A program made the position numbers and the translations under genes. A model generated the notes under the pieces. That model saw nothing but the letters and a program-made list of their open reading frames with translations. It had not been told where the DNA came from and made no database searches. Shown one piece after another: positions 47,486 to 48,822 of a stretch of DNA of 48,822 nt; position 1 is the first letter of the stretch; each line of letters starts with the position of its first letter. The DNA is from an uncultured Flavobacteriales bacterium. Its GTDB lineage: Bacteria > Bacteroidota > Bacteroidia > UBA10329. The stretch covers positions 1-48,822 of the forward strand of contig CALCGD010000083.1 of NCBI GenBank assembly GCA_937900875.1, in the 5' to 3' direction.

Positions 47486-48822
47486 TTAAGCTCTTAAGTG
47501 GTAGCTCTTCGGCTGAACAAAGGTTCGTATACCAGCATGAGAAAGCGTTGAGCCTAGGCCAGAAGCGCCACGCCCGCTCCAAGGAAGATTTGGACTTACG
47601 CGATCACAACAATTCCAGTAAACAGTACCAGAATTGAGCTGACTCATTAATTCTAATGCTCGGTCTTCGGTAGTGGTGTAAACAGCAGATGTAAGCCCAT
47701 AAGGCGTGTCTAGCATCAATCCGATTGCTTCCGCATCATCTTTCACCTTCTGAATGCCGATAATTGGCCCAAAGCTCTCATCCATCATCACCTTCATGGA
47801 GTGGTCAACGTTAGATAGCACAGTAGGCTCGAAATAGAATCCGTTTCGGTCCAACCGCTTTCCTCCCAATAAAAGTGAAGCACCTTTTTCAATTGCGTCC
47901 TTCACTTGCTCCTCTAAAACAGCCATTTGCTGCGGACGTGTAAGCGAACCAAGGAACACACCTTCTTCTGTGGGATTGCCCACTTTCATTTGTTTAGCTT
48001 CTTCAAGGAATGCCGAAACGTAGTTGTCATAGATTTTCTCGCTCACGTAGATTCGTTCAACGGCACAGCAGCTTTGTCCGTTATTGTAAAACGCTCCTTC
48101 TACACCAGCTGCGGCAGCTGCTTTCACGTCCACATCCTCGCAAACGTACATTGGGTCTTTGCCTCCTAATTCCAATCCAACAGGAACGAGCTTGCTAGCT
48201 ACTCGCTCTGCAATGTATTTTCCAGTGGCGTAGGAGCCAGTAAAAAAGTATCCGTTTAGAGGTAATTCAAGAAGCGCTTCGCCAGCTTCTTTGTCTCCAA
48301 TTACCACTTGAAAAACATCCTTAGGAATGCCAGCTTTCCACAGCATTTCTGCCATGTTTATACCTGTTAATGTGCTGTATTCTGATGGCTTATAAAGCAC
48401 AGCATTTCCACCAATCAATGCAGGAATAAACACGTTCATCCCTACCAAAATCGGGTAGTTCCATGCAGAGATATTGGCAATTACGCCAAGAGGTTCGTAC
48501 GTAAGTTTTTCTCGTGTTGCTCCTTCGGAAACCATCCATTCTTCAGCCAAATAGTTCTCACTGTTCTCTACAAAATATTGGCTTCTACCAACCCCGCCAT
48601 TAATTTCTCCTTTAGCCTGACCAAGCGGTTTTCCAACTTCTGCAGTAAGGTCGGCCGCAATTTTATCTGCATTGGCCAACATCAATTCATTGAACTTGGC
48701 AACGCACGCAATACGCTCGTTTAGCGGAACCTTCGCCCATTGCTTTTGAGCTGTTTTAGCAGTTTCAAATTTGGTTTGAATGCTAGCTGCTGTATCAGCA
48801 GATACTTCTTTGATAACCGCTT
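47486..48822 (-). CDS. Aldehyde dehydrogenase family protein, partial, runs off the right edge
   Basis: GVIANISAWNYPILVGMNVFIPALIGGNAVLYKPSEY, ELGGKDPMYV, NNGQSCCAVERIYV; frame is open upstream of 48685 (AVIKEVSADTAASIQTKFETAKTAQKQWAKVPLNERIACVAKFNEL), so the called TTG start is not the true one. Confidence 0.93.
   Translation of the reverse strand, partial: AVIKEVSADTAASIQTKFETAKTAQKQWAKVPLNERIACVAKFNELMLANADKIAADLTAEVGKPLGQAKGEINGGVGRSQYFVENSENYLAEEWMVSEGATREKLTYEPLGVIANISAWNYPILVGMNVFIPALIGGNAVLYKPSEYSTLTGINMAEMLWKAGIPKDVFQVVIGDKEAGEALLELPLNGYFFTGSYATGKYIAERVASKLVPVGLELGGKDPMYVCEDVDVKAAAAAGVEGAFYNNGQSCCAVERIYVSEKIYDNYVSAFLEEAKQMKVGNPTEEGVFLGSLTRPQQMAVLEEQVKDAIEKGASLLLGGKRLDRNGFYFEPTVLSNVDHSMKVMMDESFGPIIGIQKVKDDAEAIGLMLDTPYGLTSAVYTTTEDRALELMSQLNSGTVYWNCCDRVSPNLPWSGRGASGLGSTLSHAGIRTFVQPKSYHLRA

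Overview
This 48.8-kb window looks like a Bacteroidetes (Flavobacteriales-like) chromosome; lineage is inferred from T9SS C-terminal signals, SprB/CHU_C modules and gene content. The left 20 kb is mostly minus-strand metabolic and redox genes: a BaiN-like flavoprotein, a B12-binding radical SAM protein, a DEAD-box helicase, a CaiB/BaiF CoA-transferase (+), lipoproteins, a RetSat/CrtI-like oxidoreductase next to a retinol-dehydrogenase-like SDR, a seven-heme c-type cytochrome/CCP/beta-helix cluster, and a beta-oxidation operon (thiolase, FadJ-like) that also contains a small T9SS-secreted protein and a GH27 alpha-galactosidase. The centre (20877-45607, +) holds three tandem giant secreted repeat proteins of 4422, 2089 and about 1594 aa. 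The first has a type-B (gliding-motility-associated) CTD; the other two have type-A T9SS CTDs. Each gene is followed by its own intrinsic terminator. They are built from several module families: 11 cadherin/VCBS-like Ca-binding-type repeats with a superimposed three-domain period, 7 SprB repeats and about 25 CHU_C-associated Ig repeats in gene 1; 9 'VANAG..CDLDF..SVGxGxW' repeats in gene 2; and a composite SprB+'FVDG' repeat in gene 3. A peptide-binding SBP lipoprotein gene follows. It is split by one in-frame TAG and begins 5 nt after a terminator hairpin. The window ends in a truncated minus-strand aldehyde dehydrogenase. Two intergenic repeat-like palindromic elements (3063-3144 and about 5411-5468) are also present. 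No tRNA, rRNA or CRISPR was recognised. All family names come from reading motifs by eye; no searches were run.
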